Assembly (NCBI GenBank): GCA_030063045.1 | Contig: JAQSEB010000198.1 | Location: forward strand, 1 to 64,000 | Length of the DNA: 64,000 nucleotides | Direction: 5' to 3' | Origin: Pratylenchus scribneri | Taxonomy: Eukaryota; Nematoda; Chromadorea; Rhabditida; Pratylenchidae | Part shown: in pieces, positions 12,791 to 24,900 of the stretch | Layout of the letters: every line of letters begins with the position of its first letter | How positions within the stretch are numbered: position 1 is the first letter of the stretch | Made by a program: the position numbers and the translations under genes | The notes under the pieces: model-generated | The model's input: the letters and a program-made list of their open reading frames with translations, nothing else | Databases searched by the model: none | What the model was told of the DNA's origin: nothing

Positions 12791-15700
12791 AACCAAATGA
12801 TCATGAATTGTACTTGTTAAAAAGTAAATACGATCTTTTTTTAATTTTTGCCAATGATAAAGACCCCAAAAATTTGCAAATTCTGGTGGATTTTGTCATT
12901 ACCCTACACTTCAAAAAGTTGACCAAATCCATTTTAATGGAATATGAACAAAATCATATGGCCAATGCGGATGAGATATTTGGTATAGAATTATATACCA
13001 AATTTGCCGAATATGTGGAATTGATCAAATTAGAAGCCGACGAAAATATCGAGCCATATGCTTGTAATTTCTTCAAATTTTTCATGCAATTGAGAAGGAA
13101 CAAAATTTTGACAATGAATGAGGATTGGAATAAATATGTCCGTTTCAGAATGCGCCATTTTTATTGGATTGATCCAGAGGTATGATAAATTTAAACCAAT
13201 TGACAATTTTAATTTATATTCCATTTTAAATTCATTATTAGAATAATATGAATTTTAAGATAGCAATTGCTACTAAAAGTTTATTTCTCATATAAAAGGA
13301 TGGGGACAGAACCAAAACCAAGAATGGGAATCGAAATTTGCCTCTGAATTTGACTTTCTATCAAATAGGAACGGAAATTTCAGCAATGGAAAATCTTAAT
13401 TTTCAAAAAATTTTATTATTTATATCAAAATTGAAAAACAAAATCTGAAAACTAAAAATTGAATTTTTATTAAAAAAAATAATATAATGTATTTCAAAAA
13501 CAAAAAATTTTAATTAAATTCGCATTTTGGTGAATAAAAATGTAGAGGATGGGCGATGTTGGGCGCAGCCCAGCCCAACATCAACCCAAAAACATTCCCA
13601 AACATTTTCCTTTCCCCAATTTTCAACATTTCCCAAATTTCCAAATAAATTCCAAAAGGGCTGGAGGCGGCTAGCCGTCAAGGACATGAGGTCGAGCGGT
13701 GCCGGGGTTCTTCAACATTGGTGTCTCCCGTGCCCAAAGATGGCACCAAAAATCCAAACACAAAATCTTTACTAAAAGGAAAATCTTAATTGAAGTTAAA
13801 AAGGATTTCGTTTTAAATATAATCCAAATTTTTAATGAAATTACCAAAGGTTATCCTCCTCCCTTTACTTTTTCATTTTTTTTTTGAAAGTAAAATTTTC
13901 GAAATAAGTGCCCCCCCCCCCCTCCCGAACGAAAATAATCATCGGAATTCCAGCAATCCAGAATCTAAATTACGACCCCACCTCTTTTTTCATAGATGTT
14001 AAAATAATGATTGCATTTTTAAATAATCATAAAAAATGTTAATTAAAGAGATGAATGCTAAGAAAAATAATTTATTTTTTAAATCTGATCCTGTTGAAAA
14101 ACTTATATCTAATCAAAAAATCTGTCATTTACAAATTAAAATCAACAATTTATTATATTGTGAATTTTATTTGTAAAAATAAAATATATTTCTATTAGAA
14201 ATATTATTAATGAATGGGATTACGGATTATAAAATAAAAAAAATCATAAATATAAAATAAATATGTAAATAAATTAAATTTCTATACATTAATAATTCAA
14301 AAAAAAATTCAATTTTAGTGGGATGCGAATGAAAATATTCTCTTGAAAAATATAACAATGGAACAAAATGGCAAATGCAACAATGCTGAAATTAAAGAAT
14401 TTTCAAAAAAATTCGCCAATGTTCGGACATATTCAAACATTTCACATTATTGGACATTGAAATGGCTGTTGCAAAATTCACCAGAATTTATCGAAAAATT
14501 TAACAAGATTAGTGGAGAAAAATTGTTGATATTGAAAAAGCGCATTTTCGATTTAATCGGCGAAAATGCTTTTGAGAAATTGGAAATGGCCATTCCTGCA
14601 TTAAAATTTAGTAAATAATTAAAATTAATCATGTAAATTAATAATTAATATATAAAAATGATCTAAATTAACGGAATTAATGAAACTGTATTTTCAAAAA
14701 ATAATCAAAATGAAAATTAATAATCTAATAGATTTCTGATTCAACATTTAATAATTATTAGATATTGTGAATTATTTAATTAAAAAAAATTGAAAAAACT
14801 AATTAATAAAAAGCAAAATTTCCTAAAATTTAACATTTTTATTTTTGTCAATTTGAAAATACTACATTTTAAAATAGACATATGCCTTCTGTTATAATGA
14901 TTTTTCTATCCGTTTTTCGCCAGCATTTTTGTATCAATATTTCAGCAATATTTCCAATTTTAATAATTAAACAAATGGGTTATACTTTTTTTTCTATAGG
15001 AGTTCATATTCATATCAAAATAATTAATCAAATTGAATTTGTAAAAAAATTATAATGCTTTTCTTAAAATCTATTTTGGTACATTATTGTATCTAATTTA
15101 CTTACCCCTAGGTTAATTTTATCTTTTTATGAAATAAATCAGATGTAAGAAAAAACTTTTCCCTTTTTGAAACAAAAAATCGAATTTTAAATTTTATTTT
15201 TGTTAATTTAATCAAATCAACTTAATTTTGTATTTTACTTATAGATGCTTGCATAAACGAAATGACTCGAATTAATATAACAAGGTATTTTTGCAATTTA
15301 AAAAAAATGTTAATTTGTACTTTTACAGATATTTTTCTGGGGGTTTAGAAGGAATGAAATATGAATTTCGACATTCCCTCGCCTATTTATTGAATCATTT
15401 CTTTCATTTCCGTGAAAAATGCATTGAATCGGGCCTTAATGAATACATACAAAAAATGGATGAAATTTATGAGCAAATTGTTGGGGTAAAAGTTGTTAAA
15501 CTCGTTGACGAGGAGCACACTTTGGAAGAAGAAGTGAATGAATTAAAAGAGGCAATTTGCATATTTTTGAAATTTTTTGAAATCACTGAGGAATTTTCTG
15601 ATGAAAAATTTTTTTCCTTCAATTATGAAGAGGTGTTGCAATGCACAGCCAATGAATTTGAAACCATATGGGAAAGGTTATAAATTTTGGCCAATTATAA

Positions 15701-18548
15701 ATGGAAAAAATTGGCTGGACTACAATAGAAGTTTCAAAAATTTAAATTAGAAATAAAATCAAAGTTAAATAAAGATTTATATATGTATAGGAATATCAAA
15801 ATGAGGTCAAATAAAATTCCAATAATTTTCTATAATATAATTTTAGCCTATTAAAGATGAAAATGGGATAATGATTCGGAATTTGCATAAATTTTTGCCC
15901 CACAGTATAGCTATAATCTAAAAAAGCGAAATTGCTATACTAAAAGTCTAATTTTCTATATAGTTTAGTTATTTTTTTTAATTTTATGAAAAAATTTTAA
16001 AAAGTTATTTTGCTTTGAATGCAATAAATTCGAATTTTCGACTATATCTTTGCTAAAATATTTATAGAGTAAATATTATTATTAATTTAAAATTTATTAT
16101 TTCCAAATAGCATCAAAAATTTTAATAAAATATTAATTAAAATTAATTAAAACATTTTATTAAAATTTATATCTGCTTGTGAAATTTTTACCCAATCTAA
16201 TTTTTAATTAAAAATTAAGACAACATCATAATTTGCTGGAAACATATAATAATAATTCAATTGAAAAAATTCTATCAGCCGATGACAAAGATTTTGAAAA
16301 TATTTTAAAGCATAAAGAAGGAGCCATTTATCGATTGAAATTATTTACTGGCTATGACAATTTTCTTAAATTAATGGATAATTATGACGAAAATATTCGA
16401 GACAAGAAATGTAAGCCTTATTATATACTTATAAATTCTTTTAATTACCTAGAAAATAGGATTTGAAAATTTCAGTTGAAAAGGGAGCATTTAATTTTTA
16501 GGTCGTACAATTTGATCAAAAAATGTGACAATGATTTGAAACCAAATCGACTTAAAAGCCCTCCATGAAATCAAAATAATATTTAGATTTTTTTTTATCA
16601 ATTTTCCTAGCTTATTCCCACAGCATTAATCCCAACAAAAATTCTTTAATCACCTTTTATTATAAATGTTACAGTAATTTTGGAAATTTGGCATTTTCTG
16701 AATTTCCTGGGCTTTTTGCTGGTCAATTTTTGAAAATTAAACCTTCTAAGAAATAAAAAGATTCGATTATAGGCTCATTCGACTCTGCATGGTCGATTTA
16801 GTCTATGAAATTTTAATTTCAATCCAATAACAGGGCTTAGGCAAACTTGAGGCCATAACCGGTTTGGGTTTAAACAATGGTTTAACTTTTCAAACAAGCT
16901 CATACCGGTTCAAAATTGAAATTTCTAAGAGTAAATCAACAATGCTAATTCGAATAAGCGTATTTTCGAGTCCATTAAGACAAATAGAAATTGATATTAC
17001 CAAAATTACCCAGCTAGCATACTAGTCAATTACGTAAATATCCAATTTCCTAGATTTTCCATAGCATATATTTATATTGCCAGAGAAACAAAAAAAATCA
17101 ATGGATTTAAGTAAATGATATAGAATTATAAATTATATAGATTAATTTCTATTTAATATAAAATGAATTAAAATAAAATCATTTTCTATATAAGATATAA
17201 TTAAATTTGCGGTACAAATTTAAAAAAAAAAATTATTTGACAATTTTTAATAAATACAAAATTGCAGATTTTACGAATACACTCAGCCAAATAAGACAAT
17301 CATTTGAAATATTTATGTCAACAAAAGATGAGTATATTCGGCAATTGAATAGGACAAAGCTGAAAATATACATTCTAATGCGATGGAATTATCATACACT
17401 ACAAAATAAGCGAATTTTTGACAAATTTCTCTGGAAATTGGATGCAAAATTTCGTTTGGCTTTGGATGAATTAATTGTCGATTCTAAAAATTTGAACAAA
17501 ATTGAAATTGATTGCACACTTAGGGGAGAGAGAATAATTGAATTTGTGAAGAAATGGATTAAAAAGGCGAAAGATGAAGAACAAATTCGGGAAGAATATA
17601 TTTCAGAACAAAATGACTGCGATAATTTGATAGCCCGTTACAAGAAGGTTTGGAATGATGCGGTGCCATCATTACAATATGAATTTCAATTAATTCATTT
17701 GCTAACATTGGAAGAATTGGCCAATCAGGATAAAAAAATTATCAAAACAAAAACTGAAGATATGGAAAAAAGAAAAGAAATTAATTTTTGGGAATATTTT
17801 AATGGTATAATTTTTTTGATTAATTAAATTATGCTGCTTTGTTTATTAAATTAATAATTCATAAATAAATTTCCGGGCCCGGTTCCGGGTTTTTTGAGAA
17901 AAAATTACCCGGGCCCGGCAAAAAAAGCCGGTGTTGGCCGGCATTCGAAAAATTACAAAAAAATTGCCGGGCCGGTTTCCGGGCCCGATTGTATTTTAAA
18001 ATGTGCCGGGTTCTGGGCACAGAAAATGGCCCAAAAATCGCTGGGTTTTGCCGGGCTGGCCCGGTTCCGGACTCTACTAATTATTATGTTTTTATTCAAT
18101 TGCAGATCTTCACAATTTTCCAGACCGAATTGCGCGGATAAGCGAATTATTAAATATTAATTCTCTAAAACATTTGTATGAATTATTAGGGATAAATATT
18201 TTTGAAGGTCAATTGGGTGAATTGTCAAAATCAAAAATTGAAATAGAAGCAGAGGAGGGAAATACATTGCAAAAGAAATTGCCCCCTAGTAACAATCAGC
18301 AGGAAGGTAGACTCTCGAAATTGGCTAAAAAGAAATCAAAAATAAGTAAAACTTCAACCGATGAAGAAGGAAAAATTGAAATAAAAGAAAGTGAACAACA
18401 AAAGATGGAAAATGTAAAAGAAATTCCATTAGAAAAAAAGTTAGAAGGAAAACAAAGCCCAAAGAAAATAATGGGAAAACAATCTCACCTGTATGAAGGT
18501 GAACAAAAAGCATCGAATAAATTGCGACAATCCCAATTTACGGTATAA
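12791..18548 (+). CDS. Copy 2 of unrecognised tandem module family
   Basis: Exons: A 12791-13179, B 14319-14610, C 15245-15284 and 15329-15676, D 16220-16410, E+F fused 17268-17804, G 18106-18548 ending in TAA. All internal phases agree. Signatures shared with the other copies are DHELY at the start of A, RFRMRHFYWID at its end, WTLKWLL in B, and HNFPDRIARISELL opening G. G continues as a Lys/Glu/Ser-rich disordered tail. No module H is found after it. Exon A starts in phase 1 without an ATG and accepts the phase-1 donor of the linker exon at 12263, so copy 2 is probably the C-terminal half of the Ulp1-containing protein. Function unknown. Confidence 0.68.
13180..14318 (+). other. Long intron of copy 2
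   Basis: This 1.1-kb intron lies between exons A and B. It includes a GC-richer patch (13545-13745) with an inverted TGGGC/GCCCA motif and a run of about 13 cytosines near 13911. Short open frames in it have no counterpart in the equivalent introns of copies 1 and 3, so I do not call them genes. Confidence 0.55.
17873..18078. repeat. GC-rich CCGGGCCCGG repeat in intron
   Basis: About 200 bp of CCGGGCCCGG-type motifs in direct and inverted arrangement sit in the intron between F and G of copy 2, in sharp contrast to the AT-rich surroundings. It resembles a small palindromic repeat element. I see no clear target duplication. Confidence 0.55.
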
Positions 18549-18960
18549 AATTTAAATGGGAATTTTGGAAAAAAATTTCGAATAATTTATTTAAATTTTC
18601 GAAAAGATTGTTAGTCATATTCTAAAAAAATAAATTCGACAATACTCATTATTCTATAATAATTTTAGATTTAATTTAATTAATTTTAAAGCAAAAATAA
18701 AAATGCTAAACTATTTGAACCTTTTTAATTTTTGACCGAATCATAAAAAATTATAATACATTCAATGCTTATTGGCCAGCTCTTTCCAGTGATATATTCA
18801 ATTTGTGAATGTGGGATAAACCTCTTAAATTAGTAGATTATTTTGGCGTCATTTTTCCTTTTTTTGTTTTTTCGCCAATATTTAAAGATTTTCAATGTTT
18901 TATTTTCGACAAATAAAATATTATATAAAATAACCAATTTAGCCTTTACCTTCCAAAAAT
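18549..18960 (+). promoter_or_regulatory. Spacer upstream of the copy 3 start codon
   Basis: These 412 AT-rich bases separate the stop codon of copy 2 from the ATG of copy 3 at 18961. No acceptor lies close before the ATG, and AAAAAT precedes it. A promoter or trans-splice site would be expected here, but I see no specific motif. Alternatively, copy 2 could splice across this region to 19054 through a phase-1 donor inside exon G, for example near 18500. Confidence 0.35.
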
Positions 18961-21900
18961 ATGAGGCCGAGGCAATTTTCAGTTCGTAAACTTAAGAAAG
19001 GTATTTTTTAAATTTTAACAAATATTTGAATAGTGATAGTGAATAAATTACAGATGAGGAAAACAAGGAAGAGGAAAAATTAAGGAAAGATATGTTCCAA
19101 TCATTATCAAGCCAAAAATTGAATTCGGAACAAATTTATTTTAATACAGGTCTTTTTTTTTATGAATATACTTAAAAGTAAATGAATGATGCGCTAAATT
19201 CTTAACGAAAAAAAATAAAATTAATTTTATACATTTTTTATTTTTTAAATTTGACAAAAACATTTTTTTTAATTTTATCTGTTTTTATATTATTTTTGGT
19301 AAATTAAATAACATTAATTTTTTCGTCTATAATTTATATAATTTACAAAATTTTGATCATTTCATTGAAATTATTTTTTTAAAGGATTCTTCCATTATAA
19401 GCATCTGAGTTGGTCAATCCTTTTTGATTTTGATAAAAGTAAATTTGACGCCAAACAACTTGTCCAATATGATGAAAGGAAAAAAGAGCATGTGAATTTG
19501 TTAATTCAATCCAGCGATTTATTCGAAAAAGAAGCTTGTCGATTTTACAAATTTTTCATCCGACTGAAGAATGACAATATTTTAACAAAGAATGAAGAAT
19601 GGAATGCATATTATAAATTTCGAATGAGACATTTTTATTGGATTGATACGCAGGTTTGTTTGTGAAAATGTTGAATTACTATATGACGACAATGTAGTTT
19701 GCAGCCGATCTCGTTTTTGAGTCACATTCTTTAGGGCATATTCTAATCTAATTAGACTACTGATTTGTTCGGTTCGGTTTATAAGAAATAAATTTTTAAA
19801 TGAATTTTTTTTTATTTGTGCTAAATTTTGACTAAATGAACTTTTAGGCTATCTATAAAAACCGGCTTAACATTTTAAAATTAATCAAAACTTACAGCAT
19901 TTTACCAACTTAGATGCCGAATTGAATGAGGCATAAATTAATGCTTTAGGAATTAGAATGCCCAAAAAAATTGGGGTATGGCCATTGATCACAAATTATA
20001 TTCCACATTTTCGGAAACAAATTAATTTTGATTATTGAAAAACGAGATCGGCTGAAAAATATTTATAAAAAACATATTAAACTTTAGTGGGAGAAAAACA
20101 ATGTTGGCATTTTGACAAAATTAAAATTGAATGAATTGAATTGCACATCGAATGAATACGAACATTTTACTTCCTTCTACACTTCACCACCTCAATCTCA
20201 AATATCCAATTATTGGTGTTTGAAATGGCTTCTGAACAATTCCCAAAAATTCATCAATGAAATTAACAATTTGAATAGGCAAAATTTGATGAATTTCAAA
20301 CAAAACATTTATGAGCTTATTGGTCATGATGGATTTTATTATTTGGAATTGATTGCACCTAAAGTGATTAAAAAAGGTAAGGAGAGGGAAAACTAGAGAG
20401 GTAAGGAGAGGGAAAACTAGAGATTCTGACAATTTTATAATTTTGCTGGTTTTCTTAACCGTCAAGTTATGAAATTATAGGTCTCTTCCTCCAATTAATT
20501 TAAATTTTATTATTAAATAATTTTGGAAAATTTTAGAGAAACCATTGACAACGTTTACAATTGAATGCATAAAACGGTAGTTTTTATTTTCAATAAATAT
20601 AATATAATAATAATAATGATTAATAGTTTGGAATTTAATTTTAGTCTGTTCTGATTGCGGTATATTCTAATTAATAAATAGCCTTATTTTATGGCTCCTT
20701 CGATTCCTTATAATCGGTTTTATTTATAAGATTTTTAATCAAAATCAGTTTAATTTTGGTTAGAACCTAAGTAATTTATGGATATTAAATTTTTGGGTTT
20801 AAAAAAATAAATTATAGACTATTATGTGAATCGTATGAACCATAAATAAATGCACTGGAGTGAAATGGCCTAGATAACCCACTAATTAATTTGATTCAAA
20901 CCGAATAAATCAATTTGAAATTTGGAATCTAACAAATTAAATGAATCCTAGTAAAATATATTTTAATAATCCTTGGATTTGATCCTCTGGATGCCGAATT
21001 AGAATCTATAGAAAAATTAAAATCTTCAGAAAACCATTTAATTCTTTTTAAGGGTATTAAATAACGAAAGGCCCAAACGCAATGAACTGCGAATGGCGTT
21101 GAATTATTTGTTGAATACAGCACTTTCATTCCGTGACAAATTAACTGAATTAAAAGAAGATGCAATTGACGAAGATCGCAATTTCTTCAATGATAATATA
21201 GTCAAATTCGACAATATTTATGCAGAAATTTCGAAAAAATTGATTTCTCTCGTTGATGAAGAACAAAGCCAAGAAGAGGAGGAAACTATCCTGAGTCATG
21301 CGGTTTGCATTGCACTTAAATTTTATGAAATAAATGAAGCTAAATGGGAAGTTATAATGATCACTATCGAAAATTTTGTTGTAAAAACTTATGAAAAATT
21401 CGTGGATTGTTCAGAAGAGGAGATCGAAAAAATCATTTATAGGTTTGCTTTTTTGTGGTGTTCCTTCAATTAAATAATAAAATTTGACAATGAGGGATTG
21501 AGATTATATTTACTTTCGGTTTCGTTGATATTTAATTTGTCGAAAAAACATGGATATTACAGAAATTGAAAGAATAGTCGAAAAATAGTAAATAACAGCA
21601 AAGTAATTATAGAATGGCTTAAGAGTTTCATTAAAAAAGCATAAACGGTTTCTTTTTGGTTCAATGTGTCTCGTGTAGATCAATGGCTAAAAGAGTTTTG
21701 TAATTTAGGAAAAAGGAATATTGAAAATTTTTTCAACATTTTAAATACTCTTTTCACATTTTATATCTTTCCTTTCAATAATAATAATCATAATTCATTC
21801 TTAATCGAACATTCTTTTAAAAATTGGCAATCTTTTAGACAACGCATTGTTTCGTTCAAAAATAATTATGCAATCATTGAAAATCAATTGGTTAACGATA

Positions 21901-24900
21901 TGGAAATGCAATCAATATTACAATTTACTCCGGGATCAATTTGCAAACTTAATGAACTTATTGGCGGTTCTAAAAATTTGAACACATTATGGCATTTGCA
22001 TACAAATTTGATAAGATCAAAAACATGTGGGGGTCATCCTTTCCCATCATTTTCTTACACTTTTTTAGATTTTTCTCATCAAAATATGGAAATTTTCTTG
22101 CGGGATTGCTATCATATATTTCTTTATTCTACAAATCCGTACGATCGTTATGCCTATAAAATTTGTCTGAACATTTATGCCTTCATGAAATCGATTGAAT
22201 CAATGGTTGACCAAGATGAATCGTTCAACATATTGATTGAAAATTGGCGATGCAATTTTCGCTATTGGTTGGACAATTTGTATCTTCATCCAAAACTTGC
22301 AAAAAATGTTGGCATGGAAGTTGCAATAATGCCAGCAAAAATTATCGCCTTTATAAAAAAAACAAAAAATCAAGGAAAACAAAAAGACCCAAAACAATTG
22401 GCCCACGATTTTAAAAATGAGGAATTGGATGAGGAAAAAGAGTTCCTTAAACGAATTAAGCAAAATTTGCCGGAACCAATGTTGTCAGAGGATTTACAAA
22501 AAATTCATGTCGAAAATTTGCAAACATTTGCAATAGAAGATCGAGACAAAAGCGAAAAAGATTCCACAAATATTTGGCATTTTTTTCATGGTAATTTTTT
22601 TAGCTATTATGTGATACGTGCATATTATCTTTCAACAGATTTTTTAATTTCCATTAATACCTTATATTGCCCTCAAAATTGGTCAACCCTAAATCACCTA
22701 AAATCATGTTTTTTCATCAATCAAATATGAATAATAAAAAAAATCTCAAAAATTTTTCACATATAATGCTTATGTGTTTTTTGCATTGAAATATTCCTTT
22801 TTTGTTTTTAAGAAATAATTATTCAAAAAAATTAGAATATTTTTTAAAATTGAAAAGTTATTCATTCTCAATCTCGACAAAAAATTTCACAATTTTTTAA
22901 AATTCATTATTTATAATTTAGGAAAACATCAGCTATTAGAAATATTTTAAGTGTAAAAGAAAAGAAATTTTTCAATTTCAATTTAATAAATATTCCTCAA
23001 CAGAACTACATAATTTGCCTGAACAAATTGCCCAAATTTCTCAAATTCTTGATAAAGGAAATATTCGCATTTTGTATCAGAAACTTGGCCTAAAATTTCA
23101 TGAGGAAAAATTTCCCGAATCCAGAATTGAAGAATTAACAAAAGATGAAAAAATCGATACTTCCAAGAAAGGTAATAAGAAGAAAGCTGGCAAGAAGGAA
23201 CAGCAATCAACGCCTTCACCTGCTGGAAAATCATCGCAAAAAAAGCAAATATCGGATTCGACAAGTGAAAATTCACCAAAAGGAAAAACTCCGCTGGAGG
23301 GAAAAGAAAGCACAAAGGAAGAAGAGGGAAAATCACCAAAAGAGAAAAAGTTAAAAGAAAGCACAAAGGAAGAAGGGGGAAAATCACCAAAAGAGAAAAA
23401 GTTAAAAGAAAGCACAAAGGAAGAAGGGGGAAAATCACCAAAAGAGAAAAAGTTAAAAGAAAGCACAAAGGAAGAAGGGGGAAAATCACCAAAAGGAAAA
23501 ACTGAGGGAATATCGTCGCCTAATGAAAAATCGCACAAAATAATGGAAGAATGCAGTGGTATTAATAAAAACAAAGAAGAAGAAAAACAAAGAGAAAGCC
23601 AATCATTTGAAAAGATTGAAAAATTAAATATTTTGAATGATTATAAATTTGAAGGTAAAAATAAAAATCTGAACAAAATTATAATTAATTAAAATTATTA
23701 TATAGATTTAATGCAAATGGACACACTTAATTTGCATTACAAAGAATTAATGAAGGACACAAATAATGAAGAAAAACGCCGACTGGCGGATATAACAGTT
23801 TTCGCTGTTGAAATTGGCCAAAGATTAAAAGCATTGGAAATTAGCACAAAATTATGGACAGATAAAATGAATTTGGAGAATATTCGACAAGAAGTAAATA
23901 ATTTCCGCATTAACAAATTCAAAGACATGGATGAATTGGAAGAAGCACTTTATAATTTATTGAAGAGAATTGAATTTGCCATGGAAAATCCAATAAATAT
24001 GGAAAAGAATGAAATAAATAAGGAAAATATTTTTAAAATGAGGAAACAATTACACAAAATGAGATTATCATGGATTATTCGGCAGAATGGTTCAAATTGG
24101 CAAAATTTGGAAACGAAGGATTTAAATAACATTTTATTAGCGCTTAATTTGGAGAGTGAAACAAAATTTAATGAGGAAATTAAAATATGGGAAACAATTT
24201 TAGGGCAAATAAAACTTGGTAATTGAAAATAATTATTCTATATTTCTATATTATAAACCATCCTCTAATAGAAGCCCACCCTAAAAATATCCTCCATGTT
24301 TGATTTTTAATTTTATTTGGAATTTGGATGCTTTGAATGGTAAAGACATTGTCTGATTCTGATATATAAAAATATGTTATGAGTTGTAAAAAACACATAT
24401 TTAAAAACAAATTCAGCATCTCATAAACGTGTTGTAATTTCATATTTAATCCTAAAAAATAAGTTTTGAATTGAAATTCTAAATTTTCTAAAAAATGTCT
24501 TAAACCATAAAAATTTTTCAAAAATATGTTTTGTATATTAAAAAATGATTTGAATGGAAATTTTTCGAATAAATTTTATTTCCACGTATTTTCCCTCTCT
24601 GAAATTCTCATTTTGTAAACTCTAGAGAAGCTCTAAAAATTATTAGCTCACGTAATTGTATTAGAAGAAAAGGGTAATAATTAAAATAAATAAATATTTA
24701 GATCATGAATTGTACAGTGAACGAGAGATAAAGGGAAGAGGGGGAATGGAAGTTATCGATTTTGCTAAATATTCACAACAATTATGTTTTGGTGATGACC
24801 AAAATAAGAAGGAAGAGGAATTAACAGAAAGAGTAATCACATCACATACTTGACAATTTGATTTAAATAATTCCCCCTTTTCAGTTAATTGAAGAATTTG

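Noticed and set aside
17894..18160. Gly/Pro-rich frame in the GC-rich patch
   Set aside because: It is made of CCGGGCCCGG repeat units and runs into exon G in the wrong frame.
22983..23574. Minus-strand repetitive hydrophobic frames
   Set aside because: Antisense of the Lys/Glu-rich 51-bp repeat in module G.
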